In this document: piece by piece, positions 24,034 through 34,110 of the stretch
Numbering within the stretch: the stretch's first letter is position 1
Layout of the letters: the number at the start of each line of letters is the position of its first letter
Assembly (NCBI GenBank): GCA_024138025.1
Contig: JAMXBD010000095.1
Location: forward strand, 1,798,001 to 1,862,000
Origin: Combretum micranthum
Lineage: Eukaryota > Streptophyta > Magnoliopsida > Myrtales > Combretaceae
Direction of reading: 5' to 3'
Length of the DNA stretch: 64,000 bases
Program-made: the position numbers and the translations under genes
The notes under the pieces: generated by a model
Told to the model about the DNA's origin: nothing
Seen by the model: only the letters and a program-made list of their open reading frames with translations
Database searches by the model: none

Positions 24034-24698
24034 AGTTACTCCCTCATGTCTTTCACAAGTTTTAAAGATTCAATCATCCTAACTACCCACTCTTGAGATG
24101 GTCCTAGAAGGGTAGCCAATTCTTCTAAGTAAATGAGGTTGTAAACATCAAAGGCTATGAATTTCCATGAGTGTGCTTCAAACATCATACGCATTGCCTA
24201 AGCAAATCGATCTAAATCATCATACAAATTATCAATGGTTAATTCCAATATCGATTTCCTTAGGGAGTCTTCTTCTTTAAATCTCAAAGAGGCAAAAACT
24301 GAAGTAAACAAAATCAGTTTATAGGACCTATAGGAGCTAAAAGTTTCATAACATGGTGAGCTCATACCCCTAAAAGATTCCTCACTCGACCTGCATTCTT
24401 AACTATGGTGGTAGCTTGAATCTTGAGGATTGGCGGTGAGGTAATATGGATCTGGGATAAGTCTCCCATTGCGGCACTCAAAAGTCTAATGTCTACCTCC
24501 ACAATCTCTACACACTATATCATCTATAATCACCGGGTCATCATTAGAAAATTTCTCATATTGGGCATAAGATTGAAGTGCTTTTGTATTATATGGGTCT
24601 AACATATATAAATAAGGAGTAAGACACTCATAATTTGCATGATCATCCCCACAATACCAACACACTAAAATGTTGTAACTCATGATGCGAACAGCCAT
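24034..24698 (-). pseudogene. LARD-like element ORF, N-terminal part with two zinc knuckles
   Basis: The reading starts with ATG at 24698. Two zinc-knuckle motifs with spacing CX2CX3HX4C are visible: C-W-Y-C-G-D-D-H-A-N-Y-E-C (residues 13-25) and C-R-D-C-G-G-R-H followed by a stop and T-F-E-C (residues 63-75). The retroviral nucleocapsid knuckle is CX2CX4HX4C, so the inner spacing is one residue shorter. In-frame stops lie at 24483-24485 and at two or three later places. After that come a D-P-Y-Y motif and charged segments (for example Y-D-D-L-D-R-F-A). No catalytic domain is seen. A role in nucleic-acid binding is likely; the family is not one I can name. Confidence 0.6.
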
Positions 24699-24942
24699 AA
24701 TTGATCAGGAGCACAAACAATGAAGCTTACGACCTTGAAATTTTTTTTTAGCTCAAAAACAAAGCAAACATTACTTTACCAAACATAAAACACACATCAA
24801 ATACTAAAAGAACACAACTACATACTTTGTCATACTAAGAGCATAACATAATACTACTATACGTGACAAACAACACAACATATACACAAATGAAGTCTAA
24901 TCTCAAAGTTAAACCACAAATCTAATATTAGTACCGCTTAAC

Positions 24943-24960
24943 TCTTTGGCAACAACACCA
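24943..24960 (-). other. Primer-binding-like site of the LARD-like element
   Basis: Minus-strand TGGTGTTGTTGCCAAAGA, three bases inside the 5' LTR. It differs from the tRNA-Asp site TGGCGCCGTTGCCGGGGA only by C-to-T and G-to-A changes, consistent with decay of methylated cytosines. Confidence 0.7.
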
Positions 24961-24963
24961 AAT

Positions 24964-27558
24964 TGCTTGAAGTATTTTTGCTCTTGCTTGGATTTTACCT
25001 TTGTCAAACAACTCTAAATGTACGTTTTTATAAAAATAATCAATTGAAGTGCGAGAACCACTGCAAGTGTATCGATCGTGTAAGTATAGTTAAACAAGAG
25101 TATTTAAGGTCGTGATTCACAGGGTGCTAATTGACTAAGTATTAGATTTAGTGATTTTACTCTAATCTAGGCAACCGCAAAGGAGTTTGAGAGTTTTAAC
25201 TAATTAAACTACTCCTAACATTAACACTACAAACTACAACTCATCACTATCTAAACTAATGCTAAAACTACTAGATAAAACTCCTCTAGTAAAATAGCTA
25301 CGGGATTATGTAATGGTTTATACTGAAAAGTGGAATTTCATTTATAAAAATCTGAACATAATCCATTACAAAGGATAAAGAAGAGAAATCACCAAGAAAG
25401 TGCAGAATATCTTCTAGTAATTCTAGGGTCCAACTCCACTGTGAATGTGTGTAATGAACAGTGCCAAGGAATGAGGCCAAGGTTGGTGGAAATAAAGTCA
25501 AGATCGAGGTCTGGAAGTGAGGTGGTGGAATGTTTAGACCCAAGAGGGCCAAACCAAGACCAAGACTTGGTCTCTCCTTATGAAGGATTCAACACCACCA
25601 TCCCCCCAAACAGAAAATGAAGATAAGAATGGTATATATAAATGGGGTCTGTGAATGGCGAGTTGGTAAGTGAAGGTATAGTGATCTAATGATTGATTGG
25701 GTTTGGTAGATGCGATGTGATGGGTATGTGGAGCGGATCCCCAAAATTCTGTAAAAATTACAAAGCAGGATAAAAGGTCTTATTAAATATTTTACAAAAT
25801 AAAAAGAAAATAAAACAGCAAGTTACCTGAGTCGATTTCGCTTAAGTCGTATATAGCTCAATGTTCTTGTTATAAATCTGGTCGGTGAAGCTTGGCAGCT
25901 CAGCATGTGCTTGTTGTTCGGCCTATAGTACCACAGCTCAACTGGTACGATAGCTCGACGTTGATTAGTTCAGCTCGAGTTCTTTGGTTGCGACGCATCA
26001 GGTAGAAGTGGCAAGTCGGTGCTGCTATCAGAGAGTGTGCAACCTGTCAACTAGCTCGGATGAGCTTATACTTTACTTGTGCTGCTGCTTGTTTTTAGAG
26101 CTATTGGAGTTCCACATGAGATTGAATGCTGAGGTGTGCACTAAATATGTTTTGTTTGCTCGGTGTGGTTGAGGCAGCTCGATAGGGAACAGGTCAGCAG
26201 CTCGGCAAATCAGTAACAGAGCAGGTCGACATGCTTTCATCCAACAGCAGCAGCTCGGCTTGAAAGCTTCATTTCAACTGGCAGGAATTTTCGGATCTGA
26301 TACAAGAAGTTCGGCCTAGACAGGCGTTCGATGCTGGTCACAAAGGCACTCTATGATAAATTGTAAGTGTTCCAATTAGCTTGCCAAAGCGTTCGACTCG
26401 AGTTTTACAAAAGTATGTTAACTTCTCTGTCTCATTGCTGGTCGGTTATTGCAGTCCGTTATGGTGTAGACCAGGTTGATAAGTGCAGAAGCTGTTGGCT
26501 GGAACGAGTTTGATCGGTTATGGCAACTTGACAACTCCGTCTTGATTATAGCAGCTCAGTTATTGGAAGCATCGGATCTATTGCAGGTCAGCTCGGAAAC
26601 AAACTCTGTTCAGCTCCTTTTTTTTTTTCCCGTGAAGCTCAGATTGGCATTTGGATGCTCTAGTTGGTTAAATTCTTGGTGAAATAGAACGGTTTAGCAG
26701 AGTTGTGACGACACTTTGGTAGCTTATCTTTGTCACAAAGCAGGCAAAGCTCGGAATTTGTTCTATTGGGCAGGATGATTCCTGCTGGTGTTAAAGGAGC
26801 TTGGATCTCAACAAAGGAGCTTACATCTGGTCGGAAGTTGGTAAAAGTAGCTCGGCTCATTACAACCCCTAGTCGTGTCTGATTTGCTGTATAGGTTCGG
26901 TTCAGTTGGTGTTGGTACAGATCACCACAACTAGGTTGGTGCTGATAGCTCGGTTCGATGCTGGTATGTGCTGAGCATTCTCCACCAGAAAGTTCAATTG
27001 TCTAAAGCTTGAGCTGCAACATGTTGGTTCTGTTTGTCTACTGTAGCAGTTCAATCGTGGTTGCTGTGAGAAGCTTGTACCCTTAATGATATCAGTAGCT
27101 GAATTGGGTCTGTAATCAATGCTCAGTCCGCTGCACCTGTTTTACTTGGAGAAGTACTTGCAACAGCTTAGTCTTGTGAGGTCAGCAATGATGGTTGGGC
27201 GGAAAGAAACTGAAACTGCTCAATTTCAACACCTTAATTTCCACTGCAATGGACACTCATCTGCAGTCATACAAATCAAAGTTCGGTCTATGCCTTGCTG
27301 AATACAAAATAAATCTTTTAAGATCCTCTTCTAAGTAAGATCTTCATAACAATTTAGCATGTTTTGCTCTTACAATTACTTTACTGCAATTTACTCTTAT
27401 TCTGACCCTTTTTGCCAACTTTTTTGCATTTTCAAGTGCATTTGATCCATAACATGAAATTTGTTCATTTATAGCAGAAACTCATCATAAAAGCATCAAT
27501 TTGTGCATGAAAGTGTGAAATATATGCAACATAAATGTGTACTTTTACACATTTATCA
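24964..27558 (-). repeat. 5' LTR of the minus-strand LARD-like element
   Basis: 2595 bp, uninterrupted. On the plus strand it begins TGCTTGAAG and ends ACACATTTATCA. It matches the split left LTR (1239-2388 and 19894-21834) with scattered substitutions, but lacks about 515 bases present in the left copy. Short ORFs within are chance. Confidence 0.93.
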
Positions 27559-27563
27559 GATAG
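27559..27563. repeat. Target-site duplication GATAG (right)
   Basis: Exact partner of 1234-1238. Confidence 0.93.
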
Positions 27564-28140
27564 TACCAATGAAAGAGATAGAAGAAATGGATACCTATAA
27601 AATAATTATAGACATCCATGGAAATAAAACAAAGGAATCGAGGATGATAAAAAAACATAAAGTAAGCCTTTATACAAGAATCGAAAAAGAAGGGACAGTC
27701 CCCATGCATAATAAAAATATTAAACTTTGAAATTTTGGGAATGGTAAAATAAGATGTATTATAGGATTAGATTTCTTATTAGGAAGTCTACATGGGGTCA
27801 TAATCACTAGATACACTACCAATATTATAGGACACCGAACAATTGCATATAATGATAAAGACTGCTAATGTAAAGAATTAGGAAAATGTAAAGAAAATTA
27901 CTAAGAAAACTAAAGAATAGAAGAAATAGAAGTAGAATGGGAAAAAGGCATAAAAATAAAAGAATGGAAAGAGATAATCATTGAAAGAGAAAAGATCATA
28001 AACTGGGAAAAAGCTTATAAAATTCTAAATAATTCGTGCTTAGATATAGGATACTATGGCCTCAACCAAAATATAAGCAGTTTAGAAAAGGAAGAGATAT
28101 TTGAAGAAAATCCAACAAAGTTCTAAGAAAGGAATAAGAT
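27564..28140 (+). pseudogene. Endogenous caulimovirid, continuation: protease C-terminal half and linker
   Basis: The viral protease frame resumes here, in register with the sequence before 1239. I-G-L-D-F-L at about 27765-27782 fits the C-terminal hydrophobic-Gly motif of retroviral-type proteases. A Lys/Glu-rich linker with several stops follows toward reverse transcriptase. No function is possible. Confidence 0.75.
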
Positions 28141-29040
28141 TACTTATAGCTTAGACATCATAAATCCAAATCTAAGGATATATACAAAGGCAATAGAACA
28201 TGATAATATAGATAGAAATGAACATGAAATCCATATTAATGATTTGTTAAACTTAAGAGTAATTGAAAGATTAGATAGCCCTCACAGAAGTCTAGCTTTC
28301 ATTGTAAGGAAACATGGCGAAATTGTAAGGGGAAAATGAAAAATGGCTATAAATTACAAAAAGCTAAAGGAAAACACAAAGGATGATGGTCATAATTTAC
28401 CAAAGAAAACTGAACTAATAAACAAAATCCAAAATTGTTATGTGTTTAGTAAGTTTGATTGTAAGCCAAGACTCCGGCAAGTAAAGATGGATGAAGAATC
28501 TCAGCCTTTGATGTCATTTACGTGCCTTCAAGGACATTTCTAATGGAAGGTAATGCCATTCGGATTGAAAAATGCACCATCCATATTCCAAAGAAAGATG
28601 GATATGGCGTTTCAACATTTTAAAAGATTTCATTGCAATATATGTTGATGATATTTTAATATTTTCAAGAAATAAGCATGAGCATATTGGCCAACTAAAA
28701 CTTGTTTTGTCTGAATTCCAAAAACAAGGAATTGTTTTAAGTATGAAAAAAGCTCGGTTTTTTAGAAAAAACATAGAATTTCTAGAGTTAGAGATAACCG
28801 AAGGAAAATAAGCTTCAAGATCATATAGGCAAAAAGGTTTTAGAATTCCTTAAAAAGATGGATAAAATGCAATTACAAGTATTTCTAAGATTACTTAATT
28901 AGGCAAGGCCATTCATAAAAGACTTAAATTCATTAGTAGGTCCTTTTTATAATAAAATTTCTAGTTTTAAAGGATTAACACCTAAAGATGTTAAACAAAT
29001 AAGAAAGATAAAAGAAAAAGGTTAAAAAATTACCAAAGCT
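28141..29040 (+). pseudogene. Endogenous caulimovirid reverse transcriptase (broken)
   Basis: Encodes the remains of the viral polymerase domain. Motifs in order: a fingers block with S-P-H-R-S (about 28280-28300), N-Y-K-K-L-K (28350-28365), F-S-K-F-D-C-K (about 28449), an M-P-F-G-L-K-N-A-P-S-I-F-Q-R block (28554-28595), the catalytic Y-V-D-D-I-L (about 28641-28658), and a thumb region with G-I-V-L-S-like and F-L-x-L-E-I blocks (28730-28795). TGA at 28337-28339, a TAA in place of an expected codon near 28541, and a frameshift near 28600 disable it. The motif set is that of Caulimoviridae rather than of Ty3/gypsy. Confidence 0.85.
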
Positions 29041-29460
29041 TAAATTGCCTATGGACAATGATTATTTAATAATAAAAAGTGTTGGTTGTGACAAAGGATG
29101 GGGAGGAGTTTTATTAAGAAACCTTCATAAATATGTTAAAAAGAAAACTGAAGAAATATGCAAGTTTGCAAGTGGCAAATATAAAGAAAAGAATTTGCCA
29201 AGTATAAATAGAAAAATAATAGCAGTTATTAATTGGTTAGACAATTTCAAAATATTTATTTTACATAAAAAGGAAATCTTGGTTAGAACGAGCTGAGAGG
29301 CAATTGCAAAGTTCCATAAAAATCTTGGAAGTAGTAACATGAGTAGGAGAAGACGGTTAAAGTTTAAAGACACTATCATAAATCAGGGTTATAAAGTAGA
29401 TTTTGAACATATAAAAGGGAAAAACAATACTGCGCTGATTAATTATCAAGACTACTAATA
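29041..29460 (+). pseudogene. Endogenous caulimovirid RNase H (broken)
   Basis: Contains G-W-G-G-V-L-L (about 29098-29118), a C-K-F-A-S-G-K-Y block, P-S-I-N-R-K-I-I-A-V-I-N (29198-29230), and a terminal H-I-K-G-K-N-N-T block (29409-29432), the layout of caulimovirid RNase H. The usual D-x-S before G-W-G-G reads V-G-C-D, so the first catalytic position looks altered. A TGA at 29294-29296 interrupts the frame. The polyprotein appears to end near 29455 (TAA/TAG cluster). Confidence 0.82.
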
Positions 29461-30228
29461 TAGCTGGTTATTACAAAAAATGGTGTTCCAAAGGACACAA
29501 ATAAGGCCACAGAGGAGGCTTTCTCTTTCTCAAAGTTCACAAGGATCAAGCAGTGTTGAATCAAATATTTCATTCCAAGGGATAGCTAATATCTAAACAT
29601 TCCGCTTGCATCTTTTCAACCAATAAGGCTAAAGGCAAAACATGTAACAAGGCTATTTGAAGTCATTCAAGGACCACAAGTTTTGGTCGGTGACATAGCT
29701 TTACCAACTTTACCAAAAAATCACCCAAAAAAGTTCAACCTCCTCCTGGCCTTATGACCAAAGATGATACACATATTGCATTACTAGACGAAGTCTAGTC
29801 TATAACCATAAAAGGTAGATTTAAATACATAATTTGTTATGCCCTGACCAGATATCTAGGCCAAATTGAAATGGGACAAGGATCACATGATGATATTCCC
29901 ATATTCTCATAAGGTCCACATGATGGAACAAAAGTTCAACCTAAAAGAAAATTCGAAATGTATGGAGTAAGCAGAGGACATACGCTAGGGGTATTTTACC
30001 ACTAGACTGATGTAGTCTCGCAAACTACTGACTATCTGGATCCTTCTTAAAGAGGATTTAATGATTTAAACACTGTACTCAACTGGGTTAAGTAAATATC
30101 AAAAAAGGAAAATATTTAATTGATCTAATGTTTCATAAAGAACTATATGTAAATACATGATTTAAATATTCAAGAGAAAGATATCGAACTCTTAAAAATC
30201 TTGTAGAGCAAGAAAATAAGTTTTTGCC
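29461..30228 (+). other. Pararetrovirus region downstream of RNase H, decayed
   Basis: Reading is scattered over all frames with many stops. One stretch (about 29620-29740) reads like a protein (G-P-Q-V-L-V-G-D-I-A-L-P), but I cannot assign a domain. Probably the start of a second viral ORF or rearranged viral sequence. Confidence 0.4.
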
Positions 30229-31292
30229 TTGGAAATAGAAAGTTCACCTAAAAAGTGGACAATTGAAGGCATAAAGGAACAAAAGGAAAGCTTTAAAGAA
30301 GCATTTCCTCCACTAAGTCTCAAAAGAGGAAGAACAGATGATGAAAGATATAAAATTATAAAGTCATTCATATTTTTCAAAAAAAATGAATTTATCTTTA
30401 GATTACCACTAAAGGCAAAAGGATTGGGTAAAATATATGTTAGAGAAAAATTCTTAAAGCCTATCATACTCCATCAAGAAATGGTAGAAAAAGAACATGT
30501 TTATCTTGATGGAGTAGGCTTTACAACTTGGGTAAGGGTCAAAGAACACCCAAATCCTCCATATCGATCTTGCATCAGTAAAAGGCTCAGTGGTTGAGAT
30601 AATAAAGAATTATAATGATAAATACTACTACCTACCCATGTTAAATATCATATACACAACACAATTATTAAATTAAATTACTTTAAAGATTTTTATATAG
30701 GATCAAAAATACACTTTGTTAACTTTGATGGATTATGGATTGGTAACAAAAATTGTTGGAACTTATCCACAATTTATGACACAACCAATGGGATAATTGT
30801 TTTGTGAATCAATTATTACATTAAGAGAAATTGAATGGGAACATGAAGAACATGATACACTTGTCAATTATCATGTTTCCTTTGAAACCATACCTCTAGA
30901 ATGGATGGATTACTAGGGCAGGCCAGCAATAACAAGGATGTGGATGAAACCTATCAAAGGAAATTATTCTATCGCCTAAAGGATATATAGAATAGAGTCA
31001 ATTCGAGACTTGGAAACATAATGGACGACCTATATTGCTTATAAAATGAATATGGACATCTTTGATGAACTTGATTTTCACTTAATTGCCTCCACATCGA
31101 AAAAGTTTATTTTTCCTAAAGAAAAGGGCATAATTTGGCCAAAATACAAAACTTGATTAAATAAGCTTTGCCAACTCCTAGGAAAAGAAGATCTAGAAGA
31201 CAAAGAAAATGGCTCAAGTCCACATGACATAGAAATGGAAGATATTGATGATCTGGTACTAGACAAGATCAACAAGAATAAAGAATAGGACT
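30229..31292 (+). pseudogene. Probable second ORF of the endogenous caulimovirid (unknown function)
   Basis: An open stretch at 30229-30597 (122 codons, basic, with a S-P-K-K-W-T-I-E-G-I-K-E motif) is followed by broken coding-like sequence. It ends in an acidic tail (H-D-I-E-M-E-D-I-D-D-L-V-L-D) and a TAG near 31287-31289. Its place between the polymerase ORF and the intergenic region fits an extra ORF as known in some endogenous caulimovirids. I do not recognise a domain, so function is left open. Confidence 0.5.
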
Positions 31293-31379
31293 CTGCAAGA
31301 GGATAAAGGATTACACAGGAAAAGGACAAAAATAAAAGCAAAAGAGGATAGGTGCAGCACCATTCATACAAAAGAATTT

Positions 31380-31700
31380 GCTTTTTTACTGTTCATTACT
31401 TTACTGTTTAGAGATGCTTTACTATAGCATATTTTCACTGTTTAGAGATGCTCATTAGGTCTCTAAAAGGAGGAAATTTCTACAAAAGAAGGCATGGAAA
31501 AGTTTTAAGGGAGAAAATCGAAGAGAAAGAACTTGTTCTGAGAGTTCTACATGTTTTTATCTTTATATCTTTGTGAGTGTTTGCATCTAAGGGTTTAATA
31601 TTTCTACAAGAATGTTCTTATAATAGTTGAAGGAACTATCCTTAACATTGTAACATAACTCAACTATCTTCAATAAAGTTTCTATAAGTTTTCTTTCATC
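31380..31700 (+). promoter_or_regulatory. Pararetrovirus intergenic region: promoter-like repeats and poly(A) signal
   Basis: Two copies of an 18-bp motif (TTACTGTTTAGAGATGCT at 31401 and TCACTGTTTAGAGATGCT at 31435) lie 34 bases apart upstream of a TATA-like CTCTAAAAGG (31461-31470). An AATAAA poly(A) signal follows at 31672-31677, about 200 bases downstream. Promoter then poly(A) signal at this spacing is the caulimovirid arrangement. Strength and activity cannot be judged. Confidence 0.55.
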
Positions 31701-32330
31701 ATGTTTGACTAATTTTTTATTTAAGATATAAAGATAATCATGCTCTAAAACCATATTAGATCTTTATGTAGCTTGCAGTAAGGTTTTATAGCATGGGTAA
31801 ATAATTAAGACACCATATTTGGAAAAGTGCAATTCTGTTTTCTATAAAGCTTATATCAAAAGAGTAAGCCTAAGAACTCATTAATGAGGCTGTTTTAAGG
31901 CAGAGGTTGTTGTGTTTAGCCTTGTGGGTAATAACGTGGGTATGAGGTATATTTTTTCAAGAGAGCATTGCTTCGCCAATTAACTATCTTCGCTTTAATG
32001 TTTATCCTTGCCATTTAATCTTTTTCCATGGCATGAAGATCCTCTCTTTTATAAGGTTCTTCCTTTTTTTTTCTTCTTTTATTAATTTTGTGTTTCAATG
32101 AGCTGGTTGCTTCCTTAATAGTTATATTAGACAATCAAAAGTATGTTGTTTTGTCATCATATTGTGTTTTAAATAAGTTTGGCATGTTTATATAGACCAT
32201 TAGAAAGATTTAATTCTTTCATTGGTCATAGGCATGTTTATATGGAAAAATAAAGAATTCCTTTTTTGGCATTGGTTGTTTGTTCTATGGAAAATGTAAA
32301 AGAGGAATTGTTCTCTTTTGTCCTTGATTA
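31700..32330. other. Leader-like or flanking DNA, no gene
   Basis: AT-rich. It contains a sequence at 31739-31753 that resembles, in reverse complement, a tRNA-Met primer site, and two copies of a GGCATGTTTATATGGA-like motif (near 32182 and 32231) that recur at about 32530 and 32553. The right border of the virus is somewhere here. Confidence 0.4.
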
Positions 32331-32339
32331 CTTATCAGG

Positions 32340-32519
32340 TGCGAGATTCTATGGTCTCATGATAGGACCGTCCAATCAACCATCTAACCATTAAAATAAA
32401 CATAGTAATTAGAATATTAACTATTTTAGTGATTCAATCGTGGTTGGATATAGTATGAGCCATTGGATAGTAACGAGATCAGTCCCATCAAAATTAATGA
32501 TGGAACTATAGAATTTCCC
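32340..32519. mobile_element. Mutator-like MITE, 180 bp
   Basis: Flanked by 9-bp direct repeats CTTATCAGG (32331-32339) and CTTATTAGG (32520-32528), one mismatch. Terminal inverted repeats include GAGATTCTATGGT on the left and, in reverse complement, GAAATTCTATAGT on the right (11 of 13). A 9-bp duplication points to the Mutator superfamily. No coding capacity. Confidence 0.6.
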
Positions 32520-32784
32520 CTTATTAGGGACATGTTTGTATGGAAAGTGTTAGTGACATGTTTATATGGAAAGTACATATAATAAAAAAAGGAGGTTTCT
32601 TTTTGTTATTAATTGTATATTTTATGATAATGTAGGCAGAATTCATAAGGAAAATATGAAAAGCGTTTTGATTTATTATTGATAATAGGTTTTAACGAGT
32701 ATGGAAAGAGTTTATTCTTTCATCATTTACATATATGTTACTATTATATTAAGCAAATGCCATTTAATTCGACTCCATAATTTT

Positions 32785-34010
32785 AGTTCAAAGTCTAATG
32801 GTTATTTCATATCAATAGATCAAACAGCTTTTTATCCCTATCCTGGCATGGTAAATACCTGATCTACTTTTCACACTTTTTCACATAACAACTACTTTAT
32901 CTGTTTTTTTTTTTTTTTTCACTCTCTTTCTTTCTTTCTTATTTCTTTGAATTTCAATAACTACTCATGGAGATGTTTCATAAAATTTTTCTCCATTTCT
33001 TCTCTTTTCTGATTTTTGGAACAGTTCCCTTGTGAAGATTGCTTGCTTACAATTGTATAAAGCAAGCAAGCCATGAGTAACATAACTACTGAAAAAGCAT
33101 AAATTTTCATAAAAAATCTTATTAGTTTTATCTTTTTTTTGAAATGTTTGGTTTTATGTCATGTAAAAGAGTGCTGATAATTTTTCTAAGGTACTCATTT
33201 CAAAGTCTTATGGTTATTTTATATCAAGAGATCAAACATTTTTTTATCTCTATCCCAACATGGCAACCGCTTGATCTACCTTCTATACTTTTTTCACATA
33301 ATAACTACTTTATCTATTTTTTCTCATGCTTTTTCACATTCTTTGATTTTCAATAACTTCCATGGAGATGTTTCATTGAATTTTCTCCATTTCTTCTCTT
33401 TTCTCATTGTTGGAGTAGTTCCCTCTTGAAGATCGCTTCCTCACAATTGTGTGAAGCAAGCAAGCCATGAGTAGCATAACTATTGAAAAAGCATAAATTT
33501 TCATTAAAAAAATCTTATTAGTTTTCTTCCTTTTTTTTTTTTTCAAATGTTTGGTCTTATGTCATGCAAAAGAGTGCTGGTAATTTTTCTAAGGTACTCC
33601 TTTCAAAGTCTCACGGTTATTTCATATCAATAGATCAAATAGTTTTTTATTTCTATGTCGGCATGGCAATCGCTTGACCTACTCTCCGCACTTTTTCATT
33701 TAATAACTATTTTTATCTATTTTTTTCTCATGCTCTTTCTCTTTTTCTTATTTCTTTGAATTTCAATAACTGCTCACGGAGGTCATTGAATTTTTCTCCA
33801 TTTCCTTTCTCTTCTCATTTTTTGAAAGGCTCCCTCTCAAAGGTCACTTCCTCATAATTGTATAAAGCAAGCAAGGCATGAGTAGCATAACTATTGAAAA
33901 GCATAAATTTTCATCTCAAATATCTTATAAATTTTTTTCCCTAAATATTTGATTTTATGTCATGTAAAAGAGTGCTGATAATTTTTCTAAGGCACTCATT
34001 TAGTAGTCTT
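32785..34010. repeat. Three tandem copies of a ~400-bp unit
   Basis: The same landmarks recur in order. CAAAGTCT plus GGTTATTTCATATCAA-like sequence is at 32789, 33201 and 33604; AAAGAGTGCTGATAATTTTT-like sequence is at about 33167, 33570 and 33968. The period is 398-412 bases. Each copy also holds T-runs and a GCAAGCAAGCCATGAGTA motif. Copies are clearly diverged. Apparent ORFs here are chance. Confidence 0.85.
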
Positions 34011-34110
34011 CCCCAACCCCCCAAACCACCCCACCCCCACACACGCACCCACAACCCACAACCTGCCCCCTCCCCCTCCCCCCCGCAACCAAAAAAAAAA
34101 AAAAAAAAAA
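34010..34110. repeat. C-rich low-complexity block followed by (A)20
   Basis: About 75 bases almost only of C and A with several runs of three or more C, then a 20-base A run (34091-34110). The minus strand is therefore G-rich with G-quadruplex potential. It truncates the last 400-bp repeat. Confidence 0.85.

Larger units (their letters stand above)
1239..27558 (-). mobile_element. Non-autonomous long-LTR retrotransposon inserted in the pararetrovirus (with nested younger elements)
   Basis: This is a minus-strand LTR element. Its 5' LTR is 24964-27558, its internal domain 21835-24963, and its 3' LTR is 1239-2388 continued at 19894-21834. Orientation follows from the primer-binding-like site beside the right LTR, a G-rich polypurine tract beside the left LTR, and minus-strand coding remnants. 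The internal domain is only 3.1 kb and has no recognisable protease, reverse transcriptase, RNase H or integrase, so it fits the LARD (large retrotransposon derivative) class. LTR ends (in element sense) are TGATAAATG...TTCAAGCA. A perfect 5-bp target duplication flanks it. The primer site resembles the tRNA-Asp site of Athila/Tat elements, which suggests mobilisation by that group (inference). Confidence 0.88.

Noticed and set aside
20944..26860. Similar minus-strand ORFs at 20944-21165 and 26660-26860 as a conserved gene
   Set aside because: They are the same LTR position in the two LTR copies, so similarity reflects repeat homology, and the frames are short and not conserved in sequence detail.
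30192..31371. Minus-strand ORFs over the viral tail (30192-30467, 31078-31371)
   Set aside because: Antisense shadows of plus-strand coding-like sequence, with hydrophobic or Ser-rich translation typical of antisense of Lys/Glu-rich regions.
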